A stretch of DNA of 64,000 nucleotides from JAJPKK01 sp963787675 (GCA_963787675.1 CAWBDV010000007.1:1178001-1242000); one strand, 5' to 3'; shown: positions 16,133 through 27,361, counted from the stretch's first letter. A program made the numbers and translations. The notes: a model not told the origin generated them from the sequence alone.

Positions 16133-16741
16133 TCATTTCGCGCCCTCGCGCGGCCGCTCCAGCTGCCACGTCAGATGTGAGCAGACCGTCGGCCATTCGC
16201 TGGCAATGATCGAGTAGACGCAGGTGTCACGTAGCGTCCCGTCGCGCATGCGCATGTGGTTTCGCAGCACCCCGTCGAACTTCGCACCGAGCCGCTCGAT
16301 CGCGCGCCGGCTCTGGTGATTGAACAAATGGGTGCGAAACTCGACCGCGACGCAATCCAACTCTTCGAACGCGTGGCGCAACAACAGAAGCTTGCATTCG
16401 GTGTTGAGCGACGACCGCTGCACCGACCGCCGGTACCACGTGGACCCAATCTCCACCCGCCGGATATCCGCATCGATGTTCATGTAGGTCGTCATGCCCA
16501 CCGGCTCGCCGGTGGCAAGATCGATCACCGCGAACGGCAACATCGTGCCTTGCTCGCGCAGCTTGAGCCGGCGCTCGATCTCCTCTTTCATTTTTTCCGG
16601 CGGCGGAACCGAGGTGTACCACAGCCGCCAAAGTTCGCCGTCCTTCACGGCGGCGGTCAGCGCTTCGCAATGCGCCTGCGATAGCAGTTCAAGCTGCGCG
16701 CGGGTGCCTTTCAGCACGACGGCGCCGGGCCAGGGCGGCAT
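16133..16741 (-). CDS. GNAT-family N-acetyltransferase (RimJ-like)
   Basis: A 202-residue acetyltransferase. It begins MPPWPGAVVLKGTRAQLELL, has the conserved region GMTTYMNIDADIRRVEIG followed by WYRRSVQRSSLNTECKLLLL (acetyl-CoA site), and ends with a typical RimJ/YdaF-like tail (RAIERLGAKFDGVLRNHM and DTCVYSII). The substrate is unknown. GAGGGAG precedes ATG 16741. It converges on the DUF2061 gene with only 3 bases between stops. Confidence 0.85.
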   Translation of the reverse strand: MPPWPGAVVLKGTRAQLELLSQAHCEALTAAVKDGELWRLWYTSVPPPEKMKEEIERRLKLREQGTMLPFAVIDLATGEPVGMTTYMNIDADIRRVEIGSTWYRRSVQRSSLNTECKLLLLRHAFEELDCVAVEFRTHLFNHQSRRAIERLGAKFDGVLRNHMRMRDGTLRDTCVYSIIASEWPTVCSHLTWQLERPREGAK

Positions 16742-16907
16742 GGAGAACTCCCTCGGGGATTCGCCGGTATGAATCGACTGGTGATATCGCGTGCCGCCCG
16801 ATCCGTCACAAGGGAGCACAGCGGCCGTCGGAGAGAGCCGCGCCCGCAGCGGACGGCGAATGTCGGACAATTCCTCAATCGACAAAGTTCGCCGGAGCGA
16901 ATGATTT

Positions 16908-17685
16908 TCAAATCACGGAGAATGCGAACACGTCCGGACGGGAATAGTGGCCGCAGACATCGAGGGATCGTCGCGACCGCCGCGCCGCTTCGGTGTCGAT
17001 GTCGGCGTAGAGGATGCCCTTCTGACGATTGAGTGGTCCGGCGGCAATGGCGCCGGTCGGCTTGACCACGACGGCATCGCCGTCATTGATCCATTCCTCC
17101 GCCGCGAAAAGCCGGTCGCGTTCGGGAAAATCGTCGGGCACATCGCACCCCTGCATTGCAGTTGCGGTGCCGATCACTCTCCCAGCAGATGAGAGTCCCA
17201 AGCCGCCCTGCGGGCGTATCGACGACCCGCAGACCTGACGCATCGCCCATTCCCCACACCATGCGCTCCGGATTTGTCGGCATCAGTTTGCGGTGGCGAT
17301 TGATGAGCTTTCCATCCGGGCCGATGACGACCACAGTATTGAACAAAGTTGTTCCGCTGAACGCGCTGTCGAGTTCGTTGATTCCGAGTACAACCGTGGC
17401 GCCCCATTTCGCGGCGGCGTCCTGAACCGGCTGCAAGTCCGCCCGGGCAAGATCGACGGCATTTGCACGCAGTCGCGCGTGGATCTCGCCCGACAATGCC
17501 ATGTCACCGCCTGGCCTCAGGCGCCAAATCCAGGTCGGGTAGCCCGGCACGTAGGCTTCCGGAAATACGATCAGCGACGCCCCCGCGTTCGCTGCTTCTG
17601 CAATTGACGACAGCACTCTCGCAATCGTGTTGTCGCGATCGAGCAAGACCGGCGGACATTGGACAACGGCGACCGTGGTCACCAT
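16908..17685 (-). pseudogene. Nitrilase-family gene with internal deletion and frameshift
   Basis: The N-terminal two thirds read as a carbon-nitrogen hydrolase of the aliphatic/aryl nitrilase type: TVAVVQCPPVLLDRD, catalytic Glu in VFPEAYVPGYP, Lys in NRHRKLMPTNPERM, and Cys in GRLGTLICWE. Just after CWE the frame breaks. A second frame continues with VIGTATAMQGCDVPDDFPER and ends DVCGHYSRPDVFAFSVI, the nitrilase C-terminus. About 45 residues that normally follow CWE are missing, including the HIAREGR-type region, so this is a real deletion and not merely a base-call error. No active enzyme is expected. Confidence 0.8.
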
Positions 17686-17845
17686 GGCGTTGCCTCCATC
17701 GAGAGCCAACCTCCTCCAAAGCAGAGGGGACGGCGCAGAAGAGCTATCGCCTTGTCGCGGGTGCGAACGTCGGCGCCGGCCCGGTGCGTCGGATCGACGA
17801 ACCGGGCCGCCTTTACCGTGTCACACCATCAGGCGGGAGCGCCGT

Positions 17846-18502
17846 TCAGCCCCCGGCGCAGTACGTGCAGCCGGCTACCTGCGCGCGGTTCACGCCCCAT
17901 GTTCCCGACGGAATGATGGTGACGCCCGGAATGACGTTGGCGGCCCATTCCTTTGCCGCCTCCTCGGCGCTCACCCCGGCCTTGCCGGCGAGCATCTTGC
18001 TTTGGACGTGCAGCGCGATGTTGCAGCCGCCGACGATCACGCCTTTCGCCAGCAACCGATCAAGCGCCATGTCATCGACGACAAGCACGCCGGGCTTCGG
18101 GTGAAAGAACGGATTCTTCACTGCGAGCGCCTTCGTCTCCGGATCGGTGATCTTGAACGACTCCCCGATCTTGTACTTCGCCCACATGGCATCGTTGAGC
18201 GCGATCGGGAAGGCGCCATGGCGCAGAACGATGACCGCCGTGGCCGACTCGTTCGGCAGGAGGAAGGTGTGGACGAAAGCGAGCGGGAAGCCGGAATTGA
18301 CATCGTAGGCATCCACCACCTGGCGATGGCGGCCCTTCAGCGCTCCCGGCCAATCCGGCCCGTCCGCCTGCGCCGCCGCAGCCTGGACCGGCAACGTCGT
18401 GGGTACAGCTCCGGCGGCCCCAAGCGCCATTACGCCCGCAATCCGCCGCAAAAAACCGCGCCGCGGTGTTGCCTCAACTGTCGTTTGGACAAGATCAATC
18501 AT
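17846..18502 (-). CDS. Tat-exported DsrE-like protein
   Basis: A 218-residue protein with a twin-arginine-like signal (PRRGFLRRIAGVMALGAAGA), then a domain of the DsrE/sulfur-reduction or thiosulfate-related type (HRQVVDAYDVNSGFPLAFVH, VIVLRHGAFPIALND). It ends in a CTYCAGG motif and also has a conserved-looking Cys in IVGGCNIALHVQSKM. DsrE folds bind or relay sulfur, but its role here is unknown. It lies 22 bases after the FMN-binding gene and is probably cotranscribed with it. The start is set at the Met just before the Tat signal. Confidence 0.7.
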   Translation of the reverse strand: MIDLVQTTVEATPRRGFLRRIAGVMALGAAGAVPTTLPVQAAAAQADGPDWPGALKGRHRQVVDAYDVNSGFPLAFVHTFLLPNESATAVIVLRHGAFPIALNDAMWAKYKIGESFKITDPETKALAVKNPFFHPKPGVLVVDDMALDRLLAKGVIVGGCNIALHVQSKMLAGKAGVSAEEAAKEWAANVIPGVTIIPSGTWGVNRAQVAGCTYCAGG

Positions 18503-18524
18503 GTGCTTCTCCTTCCTCAAGTGG

Positions 18525-19130
18525 CTACTTCTCAACCCCGCTGTAAGTCGTCCGCCGCGGGTGAACGGAATCCTTGAATTCCGGGAAGCTTTTCCAGGCC
18601 GGCTCCGGCGCATCAAAACCTTCCCGTGGCGCATAGATCGATGGCTCGATCAGCTTCATCTTCGGGATATAACGCGGGCAGTTTGGAAAAATGGTCCGCA
18701 CCTGCACGCGCACCATCAATTGTGCACCAACGGTGTGCTGAATCAATGGATCATCGGTTGAGACCGACGCCACACCCTCGACGCGCAGCCGCTTCGGCTT
18801 TTCAAAGTCGATGAACAGCAGCCCGACCTGAGGGTTCGTCGCGACATTGCCAAGGCTCAGGAACATGCCGTTGCCGTCGTAGTCCGGAAAGGCAAGTTCA
18901 TCCGGCGCGACGACGCGCACGAAGCCCGCCGGACCGCCTTTCAAATTGCAGGTCGGATATCCGTCGCGGGTCGCGGTTGCGAGAAAGAAGAAGATCCGGC
19001 TCTCGATAAAGGCCTTGTCGTCGTCGGTGAACGCCTTGCGCGCCGTCACCTGTTCGAGCCTATCGGCAATGCGACGGCTGTCGAACTGATCCTGAAGCCG
19101 CCGACAGCCTTCATGGTAGATGATGGTCAT
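18525..19130 (-). CDS. Pyridoxamine 5'-phosphate oxidase-like FMN-binding protein
   Basis: A 201-residue split-barrel FMN protein: FIESRIFFFLATATRDGYPT, NLKGGPAGFVRVVAPDELAF, and MFLSLGNVATNPQVGLLFID followed by a KRLRVEG strand. Relatives use FMN or F420 to reduce or oxidise small molecules; the substrate is not predictable. It is the middle gene of a three-gene minus-strand group with a SnoaL-like gene upstream and the DsrE-like gene downstream. Confidence 0.85.
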   Translation of the reverse strand: MTIIYHEGCRRLQDQFDSRRIADRLEQVTARKAFTDDDKAFIESRIFFFLATATRDGYPTCNLKGGPAGFVRVVAPDELAFPDYDGNGMFLSLGNVATNPQVGLLFIDFEKPKRLRVEGVASVSTDDPLIQHTVGAQLMVRVQVRTIFPNCPRYIPKMKLIEPSIYAPREGFDAPEPAWKSFPEFKDSVHPRRTTYSGVEK

Positions 19131-19199
19131 TGGCGCTGCTCCGATCGATAATCACCAACAGCGTTCTGCGACAGCTCCTCGGCTACGCGTCTGGCGCTC

Positions 19200-19541
19200 T
19201 TATTCGTCCCACGCCTGGACCACGGTTTGGTTCGCGATCTTGCCGCCTCGCAGCTCCAGGACCCCGACGCAAAACACCTTCGCGCCATTGGGGTAGGCGC
19301 AGGATTGCGTGAAGGCGAGACGATTGCCCTCGGCGATGCTGGTCTCGACCTTGTGGGTCATCACGCGCCCGCAGATGTCGTCCCAGAACGTGGCGATTGC
19401 CGACCGGCCTTTGACCTCGCGCGGCCGGCTCGGCGGATTGTTGTGATCGACAATGCGCAACACGGCGTCCTCGGCGTAGAAGTCCGCAAGCATGTGCCCG
19501 TCACGCGTTTCGATGGCGCGCTTGAGAGCAGCACCGGTCAC
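19200..19541 (-). CDS. SnoaL-like/NTF2-fold protein
   Basis: A domain of about 110 residues with an NTF2-like fold: ALKRAIETRDGHMLADFYAE, then AVLRIVDHNNPPSRPREVKG and IATFWDDICGRVMTHKVE. Such proteins are small-molecule isomerases, hydrolases or simply binding folds. The frame runs upstream to 19724, but that part is Ser/Arg-rich and unconvincing. I choose GTG 19541, close to the usual start of the fold; the start is uncertain. It lies 69 bases before the FMN-binding gene. Confidence 0.65.
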   Translation of the reverse strand: MTGAALKRAIETRDGHMLADFYAEDAVLRIVDHNNPPSRPREVKGRSAIATFWDDICGRVMTHKVETSIAEGNRLAFTQSCAYPNGAKVFCVGVLELRGGKIANQTVVQAWDE

Positions 19542-19837
19542 TCCCGCAGTCGTGGTGGTGATGGCGTCCTCCGTTCCTGGACCGACGGTCGCTCGGACCG
19601 ATTTCGCATCAGTAGAGGAAGACGCAGCCTGCCGCTTCGCCCGAGCGGGCCATTTCGGCAATGGCCCGTTCGGGCCATGACGGCGCGGGGACCCCGGCGC
19701 CGTCGTACGGCTGTATGGCCGCAATCGGCCTACACGCTTTGGTGCAGCCGAATCAGCCGAGCTTTGCCTTGACTGCGCTACAACCCGTTGTCGGGGACTT
19801 CAAACGCCCGGCACCCTTCTATCGTGCGCTTGCGCTG

Positions 19838-19869
19838 ATAGGACTATTATGCTATTAAATAGGACTATT
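19838..19869 (+). promoter_or_regulatory. Direct repeat ATAGGACTATT, 21-base period
   Basis: ATAGGACTATT occurs exactly at 19838-19848 and at 19859-19869, two helical turns apart, with AT-rich sequence between. It lies just upstream of a good ribosome site (AAGGAGA at 19873-19879). It may be an operator for an unknown regulator or part of a promoter. The half-site loosely resembles IscR-type boxes, but I do not claim that identity. Confidence 0.4.
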
Positions 19870-19886
19870 CGCAAGGAGATTTTTCG

Positions 19887-20048
19887 ATGGCATTTTGCGG
19901 CACTGCAGTTTGGCGATACGAGGCCTTTCGCGCTTTCGCTGTTATGGCGGCCCGATTCCCTGGTCTTTGCCGCAGGGAAATCTTCGCAAGTCATTTCAGT
20001 TGCGGGGGATTTCATCACCATCTACCGCGGAGAGGCCGCGATTTTTGA
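19887..20048 (+). CDS. Possible 53-residue small protein
   Basis: A short frame from ATG 19887 (MAFCGTAVWRYEAFRAFAVM) to TGA 20048, with an ideal ribosome site AAGGAGA 7 bases upstream and the direct repeat above. The product has no recognised family. The surrounding 600 bases (19542-20164) hold no other gene, and the following sequence is a dispersed repeat, so this may be part of a mobile-element remnant. Confidence 0.3.
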   Translation: MAFCGTAVWRYEAFRAFAVMAARFPGLCRREIFASHFSCGGFHHHLPRRGRDF

Positions 20049-20050
20049 TT

Positions 20051-20092
20051 TTCCCTGAGAAATTCCCTGTTCTCAGGGAAACTTTCCCTGTT
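20051..20092. repeat. Inverted repeat with TTCCCTG units
   Basis: TTCCCTGAGAA at 20051-20061 and TTCTCAGGGAA at 20070-20080 are perfect 11-base inverted arms, with further TTCCCTG copies in the loop and just after. From memory, sequences of this kind recur in many alphaproteobacterial genomes next to mobile-element debris; that comparison is not checked here. Confidence 0.6.
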
Positions 20093-20164
20093 CCGCTTGA
20101 GAGCCGCACTGTCGTCCAACCAGCGGCCAGCCTTGCTGTCGAAAATGGCCTCAGCGCCGGCGGA

Positions 20165-21753
20165 TCAGAACCGCAGCGGCTTTGCCTGCTGCACCTGGGG
20201 CAGCGCCTGGACCTTGGCGAGCACGTCGGGTGGCACTTCGCCGTCGACCTCGATGAGCGCAATTGCATTCCCGCCCGGCGCTTCGCGGCCGACATGGAAG
20301 GTCGCGATGTTGATGCCGGCCTCGCCCAGCGTCGAGGAGAAGCGGCCGATGAAGCCCGGCTTGTCGAGGTTGGTGATGTAGAGCATCGTCGGGCCGAACT
20401 CGGCGTCCATGCGGATGCCCTTGATGTTGACGATGCGCGGCCGTGCCGTCGGCGAACACGGTGCCGGATACGAAGCGGTTCATGCGCTCGGTCGTCACCG
20501 TCACGGTGATGAGGCTCTCATAGTCGCACTCGCCTTCCCGCGTCGTTTCCTCGACCGCGATGCCGCGCTCCTTTGCGACGATGCGGGGCGGACACCACGT
20601 TGACGTCCTGCAGCATCGGCCGCAGCAGCCCGGCGATCGCGGCCGAGGTCAGCGCGCGCGTGTTCATGCGGGCGACGTGACCGTCGTAAGCGATCTGCAC
20701 CTTGGTGATGCCGGTCTCGGTGAGCTGGCCGGCGAACGAACCGAGCTTCTCGGCGAGCGTGATGAAGGGCTTGAGCCGCGGCGCTTCCTCGGCGGTGATC
20801 GAGGGGAAGTTCACGGCATTGGCGATGGCGCCGCGCAGCAGATAATCGGACATCTGCTCGGCGATCTGCAGCGCGACGTTCTCCTGCGCTTCGTTGGTAG
20901 CAGCGCCGAGATGCGGCGTGCACACGACGTTCGGATGCCCGAACAGCGGATTGGCGTTGGCGGGCTCCTCGGTGAAGACGTCGAAGGCCGCGCCGGCCAC
21001 GTGGCCGAAGTCGAGCGCGGCGCGCAGCGCTGACTCGTCCACCAGTCCGCCGCGCGCGCAGTTGATGATGCGCACGCCCTTCTTCGTCGCCGCAAGGGCT
21101 TCGGCGCTGAGGATGTTGCGGGTCTTGTCGGTGAGCGGCGTGTGAAGCGTGATGAAGTCCGCACGCTTGATGAGGTCGGCGAGCTCGACCTTTTCGACGC
21201 CGAGTTCGAGCGCGCGTTCGTGCGACAGGAACGGATCGTAGGCGACCACCTTCATCTTGAGGCCGAGGGCGCGGTCGGCAACGATCGAGCCGATGTTGCC
21301 GCAGCCGATGATGCCGAGCGTCTTGCCGGTGATCTCGACCCCCATGAACTTGTTCTTCTCCCACTTGCCGGCCTGGGTCGAAGCATCGGCCTGCGGGATC
21401 TGGCGCGCCAGCGCGAGCATCAAGGTGATGGCGTGCTCGGCGGTCGTGATCGAATTGCCGAACGGCGTGTTCATCACGATGATGCCCTTCGCCGTCGCCG
21501 CCGGGATCTCGACATTGTCGACGCCGATGCCGGCGCGGCCGATCACCTTGAGGCGGTCGGCGCGCTCGATGAGCTTCTTGGTGACCTTGGTGGCGGAGCG
21601 CACCGCGAGCCCGTCGAAGTCGCCGATGATCGCGGCGAGCTTGTCTTTGTCCTTGCCGAGGTCAGGCTGGAAGTCGACCTCGACGCCGCGGTCCTTGAAA
21701 ATCTGGACCGCCGCGGGGGAAAGCGCATCGGAGATGAGAACGCGAGGAGCCAT
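20165..21753 (-). CDS. serA: D-3-phosphoglycerate dehydrogenase (two +1 frameshifts, likely sequence errors)
   Basis: SerA oxidises 3-phosphoglycerate, the first step of serine synthesis. The substrate and NAD domains are complete from MAPRVLISDALSPAAVQIFK through the Rossmann motif GKTLGIIGCGNIGSIVADRA to the catalytic PHLGAATNEAQ. At about 20583 an extra C in a CCCC run shifts the frame inside LQDVNVVSA. At about 20440 a second extra C shifts it again before MDAEFGPTMLYITNLDKPGF, the C-terminal ACT domain ending QVQQAKPLRF. Correcting both single-base insertions restores a full-length protein of about 529 residues. It lies next to serC, the next pathway gene. Confidence 0.85.
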
Positions 21754-21823
21754 GATGTTTGCCTGTCAAAGAGTTGCGGAGGAAACTCGGGCTAAATTCG
21801 AGTGCTTCGTTCCCGTTCTACGG

Positions 21824-21979
21824 TGTCATGCCCGCGAAAGCGGGCATCCAGTAACCCCCGCGCCATCGGAGGAACGAATGCCGTGTCCACGATCGAAGCT
21901 CGGGGGTTACTGGATCGCCCGGTCAAGTCCCGAACACTTGTTACCCATGTCCCCAGCAAAACTCAAGCCGGGCGATGAC
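21824..21979. repeat. Dispersed palindrome, TGCCCGCGAAAGCGGGCA family
   Basis: The left arm reads GTCATGCCCGCGAAAG with CGGGCATCCAGTAACC following, and the right arm has GGTTACTGGATCGCCCGG. Ends of the same type bound the elements at 25555-25673 and 30412-30529. In this copy the right arm is split by about 35 extra bases before CAAGCCGGGCGATGACA. It fills the serC-serA gap. Confidence 0.75.
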
Positions 21980-22028
21980 AACCTTCGAGTATCAAACGTG
22001 AAACGCACGCTGCTTGCATGGCAGCGAA

Positions 22029-23202
22029 CTACGCCGCCTTCGGCAGCGCGTCCTTGGTCTTGGCGAAGGCCCAGTCGAGCCACTGCGTGAGCACCTCGAC
22101 GTCGGCCGCCTCGACGGTCGCGCCGCACCAGATGCGCAGGCCCGCCGGCGCGTCGCGATAGTGCGCGAGGTCGTAGCCGGCGCCTTCCTTCTCGACCGCG
22201 CCGCCGAGCGCCTTGGCGAACGCCGACTGGGCATCGGGCGACAGCGAGGTCACCGCGGGGTCGACCACCTTGAGACACACCGACGTGTTGGATCGGATGG
22301 CGGGGTCGGCCGCGAGAAACTCGATCCAGGGCGTGCGCGCCACCCAGTTCGAGATGACCTTGGTGTTGGCATCGGCGCGCGCCATCAGCGCCTTGAGGCC
22401 GCCGATCGATTTCGCCCATTGCAGCGCATCGAGGTAGTCCTCGACGCACAGCATCGACGGCGTGTTGATGGTTTCGCCTTCGAAGATGCCCTCGTTGAGC
22501 TTGCCGCCCTTGGTCAATCGGAAAATCTTCGGCAGCGGCCAGGCGGGCTTGTAGCGATTCAAGCCGCGCCACCGCGCGCGGCGACAGCACCAGCATGCCG
22601 TGGGCCGCTTCGCCGCCCAACACCTTCTGCCAGGAGAAGGTCGCGACATCGAGCTTGTCCCAGTCGAGCGCCTGGGCAAACGCGGCGGAGGTCGCGTCGC
22701 AGATGGCGAGGCCTTGGCGATCGGATGCGATCCAGTCGCCGTTCGGCACCCGCACGCCCGATGTCGTGCCGTTCCAGGTGAAGACGACGTCGTTCGACCA
22801 GTCCACCTTGGCGAGATCCGGCAGTTCGCCGTAGCCGGACTTGAGGACGGTCACGTCCTTGAGCTTGAGCTCCTTGAGGACATCGCTGACCCAGCCTTCG
22901 CCGAACGATTCCCATGCCAGCATGGTGACGGGACGGGCGCCGAGCAGCGACCACAGCGCCATCTCGACCGCGCCGGTATCGGATGCCGGCACGATGCCGA
23001 TGCGATGGCTCGCCGGCACCTCGAGCACCTCGCGGGTGAGATCGATCGCGCGCTTGAGCTTGGCGCGACCGAGCTTGGCGCGGTGCGAGCGTCCGAGAGC
23101 TGCATCGGTGAGGGCTTGGAGGCTCCAGCCGGGGCGCTTTGCGCAGGGGCCGGACGAAAAGTGCGGAACGAGCGGCCGCACGCCGGGCATCGTGATCGTC
23201 AT
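22029..23202 (-). CDS. serC: Phosphoserine aminotransferase (one +1 frameshift)
   Basis: SerC converts 3-phosphohydroxypyruvate and glutamate to phosphoserine, the step after SerA. The N-terminal part reads MTITMPGVRPLVPHFSSGPC through the PLP-lysine region ATFSWQKVLGGEAAHGM. At about 22558 an extra base breaks the frame after SPRAVARLE. The second frame continues YKPAWPLPKIFRLTKGGKLN to the C-terminus KTKDALPKAA. Length is 3n+1, so one insertion explains it. PLP-dependent class V fold. Confidence 0.85.
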
Positions 23203-23212
23203 TGGTCTACCC

Positions 23213-23262
23213 TTCCAGATAGGCGCCCCTCGGTGGGGAGGGGTGTCCCGCTGCCGGACATA
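23213..23262 (-). ncRNA. 5' leader hairpin of serC, possible serC-motif RNA
   Basis: In the leader of serC, CCCCTC (23226-23231) and GAGGGG (23238-23243) form a six-base-pair hairpin 24 bases before the start codon, flanked by GGGACA and GCGCC. A structured serC leader, the serC motif, is known from alphaproteobacteria upstream of this gene. Position and composition fit, but I cannot score the match here. Confidence 0.4.
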
Positions 23263-23382
23263 TGGAAGGGCGGCCGTCGCCGTCAAGCACGAAGTGGCGG
23301 CAGGGGGCGAGGCGCTAAGCCTAGCGGAACCCCGGAGAGTTGCTCAGGAGAAGCCGGATAAGGCTCGTGAGTGGTGGACGGG

Positions 23383-24251
23383 CTAGAATTTGCAGCCAAG
23401 GCCCGCCGCGAACGCTTGACGTGTTTAGCTTGATGTCATCAAGCGCGCTGAGTTGGAGATACTCGATTTCACTGCGCAGGAAGAAATGTTGTGACAGCGG
23501 ATATCGACACCGATGCCGAATTGTAACCGATGACATACTTGTTGTTGACTGCTGTCGCCTTGAAGGTATCGTTTCCTGAGATTGATGTGCGGCGGACTTG
23601 GCGGCGTGCCACTCTGAAGCGTCACATGGTCGCGGTATAGATTCACGTTGACGTCAATTGTGAGGCACTAACTTGGGCTATCGAGACGCCGATAAATCCG
23701 TAGGCAAGAAAGTTCTCATAAGCCCACGCGAATCGCGTGCGAACGCCGCCGTAATCGTTCAGTGCAATTGCTGCCCTACTGGCGACGTTGTACGCGACCG
23801 GGTCGTAGATATGCGTTATTGACGGTTAGGAGTAGTCGCCGCGACTGTGCGAGTCCGAGCGCGTTCGCGTTCATCGAGGCCCATTGAAGTCGCCTCAAAC
23901 CGACCACGACGTCGTCGATCTGATAGTTGTAGCCGAAGTAACCCTCCAGCACTCGCGCCAGTCGTTCAGCGGCAACGAGGGCAACTCAGCTCGACAACGG
24001 CAATTCCTGTGAAGTTTGCATCCAGTTTCGCAATGCTGTTGATCTACGATCGGCTGCACCGCGAAAATCGAGCACCTCGAAAATCGACACCTACCTGACC
24101 GCCGCCATATGCTCCCGCCCCAGTGCGGATAATTCGGCGGATCGGCCGCCGGCTGCGCTGAGCCACGCAACAGCAGATCACCAAAGTCGCCTGCGAACAC
24201 CGGCGACGCCGAAGCCGCCAGCAGCACCAATCCACAAACCAGGAAACGCAT
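23383..24251 (-). pseudogene. Decayed outer-membrane beta-barrel protein (Omp25/31-like)
   Basis: The N-terminal frame has a signal peptide and mature start (MRFLVCGLVLLAASASPVFA, then GDFGDLLLRGS and PNYPHWGGAYGGGQVGVDFR), the usual beginning of rhizobial surface barrels. The C-terminal end is recognisable as RSEIEYLQLSALDDIKLNTS followed by a shifted VRGG-LGCKF ending. In between, several frameshifts and stops break the gene, so no intact product is possible. Unlike the single-base events nearby, this decay is spread along the gene. Confidence 0.65.
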
Positions 24252-24307
24252 TCATGCCTCCGGCTACATGGAAAGATTTTCGCCCATTAACCTTAATGGA
24301 GCGTTAG

Positions 24308-24403
24308 CCCGGACCGCGGGCGTCCGCCCGCTTGCGTCGGTGGGGCCGGTTAGCAGTCAACCGACGTGCGACACTGGCGGGCGGGACGCCCGCGCTCCGA
24401 TGC
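24308..24403. repeat. Inverted GCGGGCGTCCGCCCGC-type repeat
   Basis: CGCGGGCGTCCGCCCGC near 24318 and GCGGGCGGGACGCCCGCG near 24380 are related inverted arms about 50 bases apart. The first 40 bases of the window contain the same GGCGGGCGGGACGCCCGCGC arm, so the element is dispersed. It fills the gap between the two outer-membrane genes. Confidence 0.55.
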
Positions 24404-24477
24404 GACGATCCGAGATCAAACAAAGACGGCGCGAGAGCGACCGCGCCGTCGTCAGGCGTTAAGGATTGTGGCTGGGT

Positions 24478-25309
24478 TCAGCCCTTGCGCACCAGCGGCA
24501 CGACCGGAGCGATCGGCTCGCCGAGATTCCACCGCATGCCGATCATCACGTCGTTCGAAGTGATGTTGTTGAACACGAACGGGCTGGTCGGGATCGGCGT
24601 GCCGTCGAAGGCATGCGGCGTGCCGGTCGTCGCCTTGCCGAGGTCAACGTAGCGGTAGGTCATTTCGAGCGTCAGGCCCGGCGTCACCTGATAGCCGAGA
24701 CCGGCGTAGAACGCCCACGCGAAGTTCCACTTCGACGCGGTGTCGAAGTAGGTCGTGCTGAGGATGGTTGCGCCGGACTGGGTCGCGCCTTGGTCCATGA
24801 AGTTCGAGATCGTGTTGCGCGACGCACCGATACCGGCGCCGACGAACGGCGTAATGCACCACCACGTGCCGAGATCGATATAGCCATTGGCGAGGAACAG
24901 CCATTCCGTCTTGTTGCGCGGTGTAGTCATCGGGGAGCGTCACGGCACCGCTTTTGTCGACCTGCTGGCCATGGAAATTCGAGGCGGCGCGATATTCACC
25001 CGTGGCATCCACGCGGAACCAGTTGTTGAACCGATAACCGGCGCCGAGCGAGTACAGCGGGGCGGCATTGAAATTCAAGAACTGGGTGCTGATGGTATCG
25101 GTGGCAAACTGCTGTGGCAGCGGCTGCAGTGCCAGCGTATCGACCTGCTGGTTGCTGAAGCCGATGTTGCCGCGCAAATACCAGCCGGAGAAATCGCGCA
25201 CAACCGGCGCCACGATCGGCGGCGGCGGAATAAGGTCCGCCGCATCGGCAGCTGTGACTGAGAGGCCGGCGGCCACGCTCGCCAGCACGAGCATTTTGCA
25301 GTTACTCAT
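24478..25309 (-). CDS. Outer-membrane beta-barrel protein (one +1 frameshift)
   Basis: A barrel protein of about 275 residues of the Omp25/31 surface family. It has a signal peptide (MLVLASVAAGLSVTAADA), then DFSGWYLRGNIGFSNQ, a typical first strand, later ITPFVGAGIGASRN and the end strand NDVMIGMRWNLGEPI. The frame breaks once near 24928 after LPDDYT and resumes with NKTEWLFLANGYIDLGTWW. Length is 3n+1, in line with a single inserted base. Probably functional in the organism. Confidence 0.75.
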
Positions 25310-25554
25310 GACATCATCCTTCCGATCTTGTCCGGAGCACGCCAATTCAGGGCGCCGGTTGGTTCGACGGAGGAACGATGCCAGCCAATTCCTAAGGGAG
25401 GCTTAACCTTACTTTTTCACCATGATTATTATCTTTTTCACGCGCTGTTGTGTCGCGACTGCAACATCAAGGAGTTTAGACCGCTCGAAACGGCGACCTC
25501 GAAACAATTTCGAAAACGTTTTATTAAGAGATTCAGTTATGCGAAGAACCGAAG

Positions 25555-25673
25555 TCATCGCCCGGCTTGACCGGGCGATCCAGTAACCGCTCGCATTCCG
25601 AGTTTAGGCACGTTCGATCGCTTCATCGATGGTTCGGAGGTTACTGGATGCCCCACTTTCGCCGAGCATGACG
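25555..25673. repeat. Dispersed palindrome, second copy
   Basis: The left arm TCATCGCCCGGCTTGACCGG with GCGATCCAGTAACC matches the right arm of the copy at 21824-21979, and the right arm GGTTACTGGATGCCC with CTTTCGCCGAGCATGAC matches its left arm with mismatches. The remaining sequence between 25310 and 25807 shows no gene. Confidence 0.75.
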
Positions 25674-25807
25674 CTGCGGACTGCAGGAATATCCGATTTC
25701 GCCGATCCAGCGACGCGTGCGCGATAAAACGCGCTACGCTCGCGAGACGGTGCGCACGCTGCGCTTTGCGCACCCTACAGGCACCCAGGCGCGGCAGCGC
25801 CGCAGCT

Positions 25808-27151
<1,344 letters not shown>

Positions 27152-27361
27152 GATGACCTTCACCCCCCGGCCAGATCGACCAGCTTTTGTTCCCGCGGTA
27201 ACGGGGCGCATTTTAAGGCTTTCCGGTGGCAGAAACCTCAAAAAAAGTGGTTTACGAAGACGGTAGCCCGGATGAAGCGCAAGCGTAATCCGGGACGGTC
27301 TGGCCAAATTGCGAAGACACCCCCGCATTGCGCACCGGCAAAAGCCGGCGCTCCATGCGGG

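Noticed and set aside
20165..21753. serA taken as a pseudogene
   Set aside because: Both breaks are single extra bases in C runs, and neighbouring essential genes show the same error type, so a sequence artefact is more likely.
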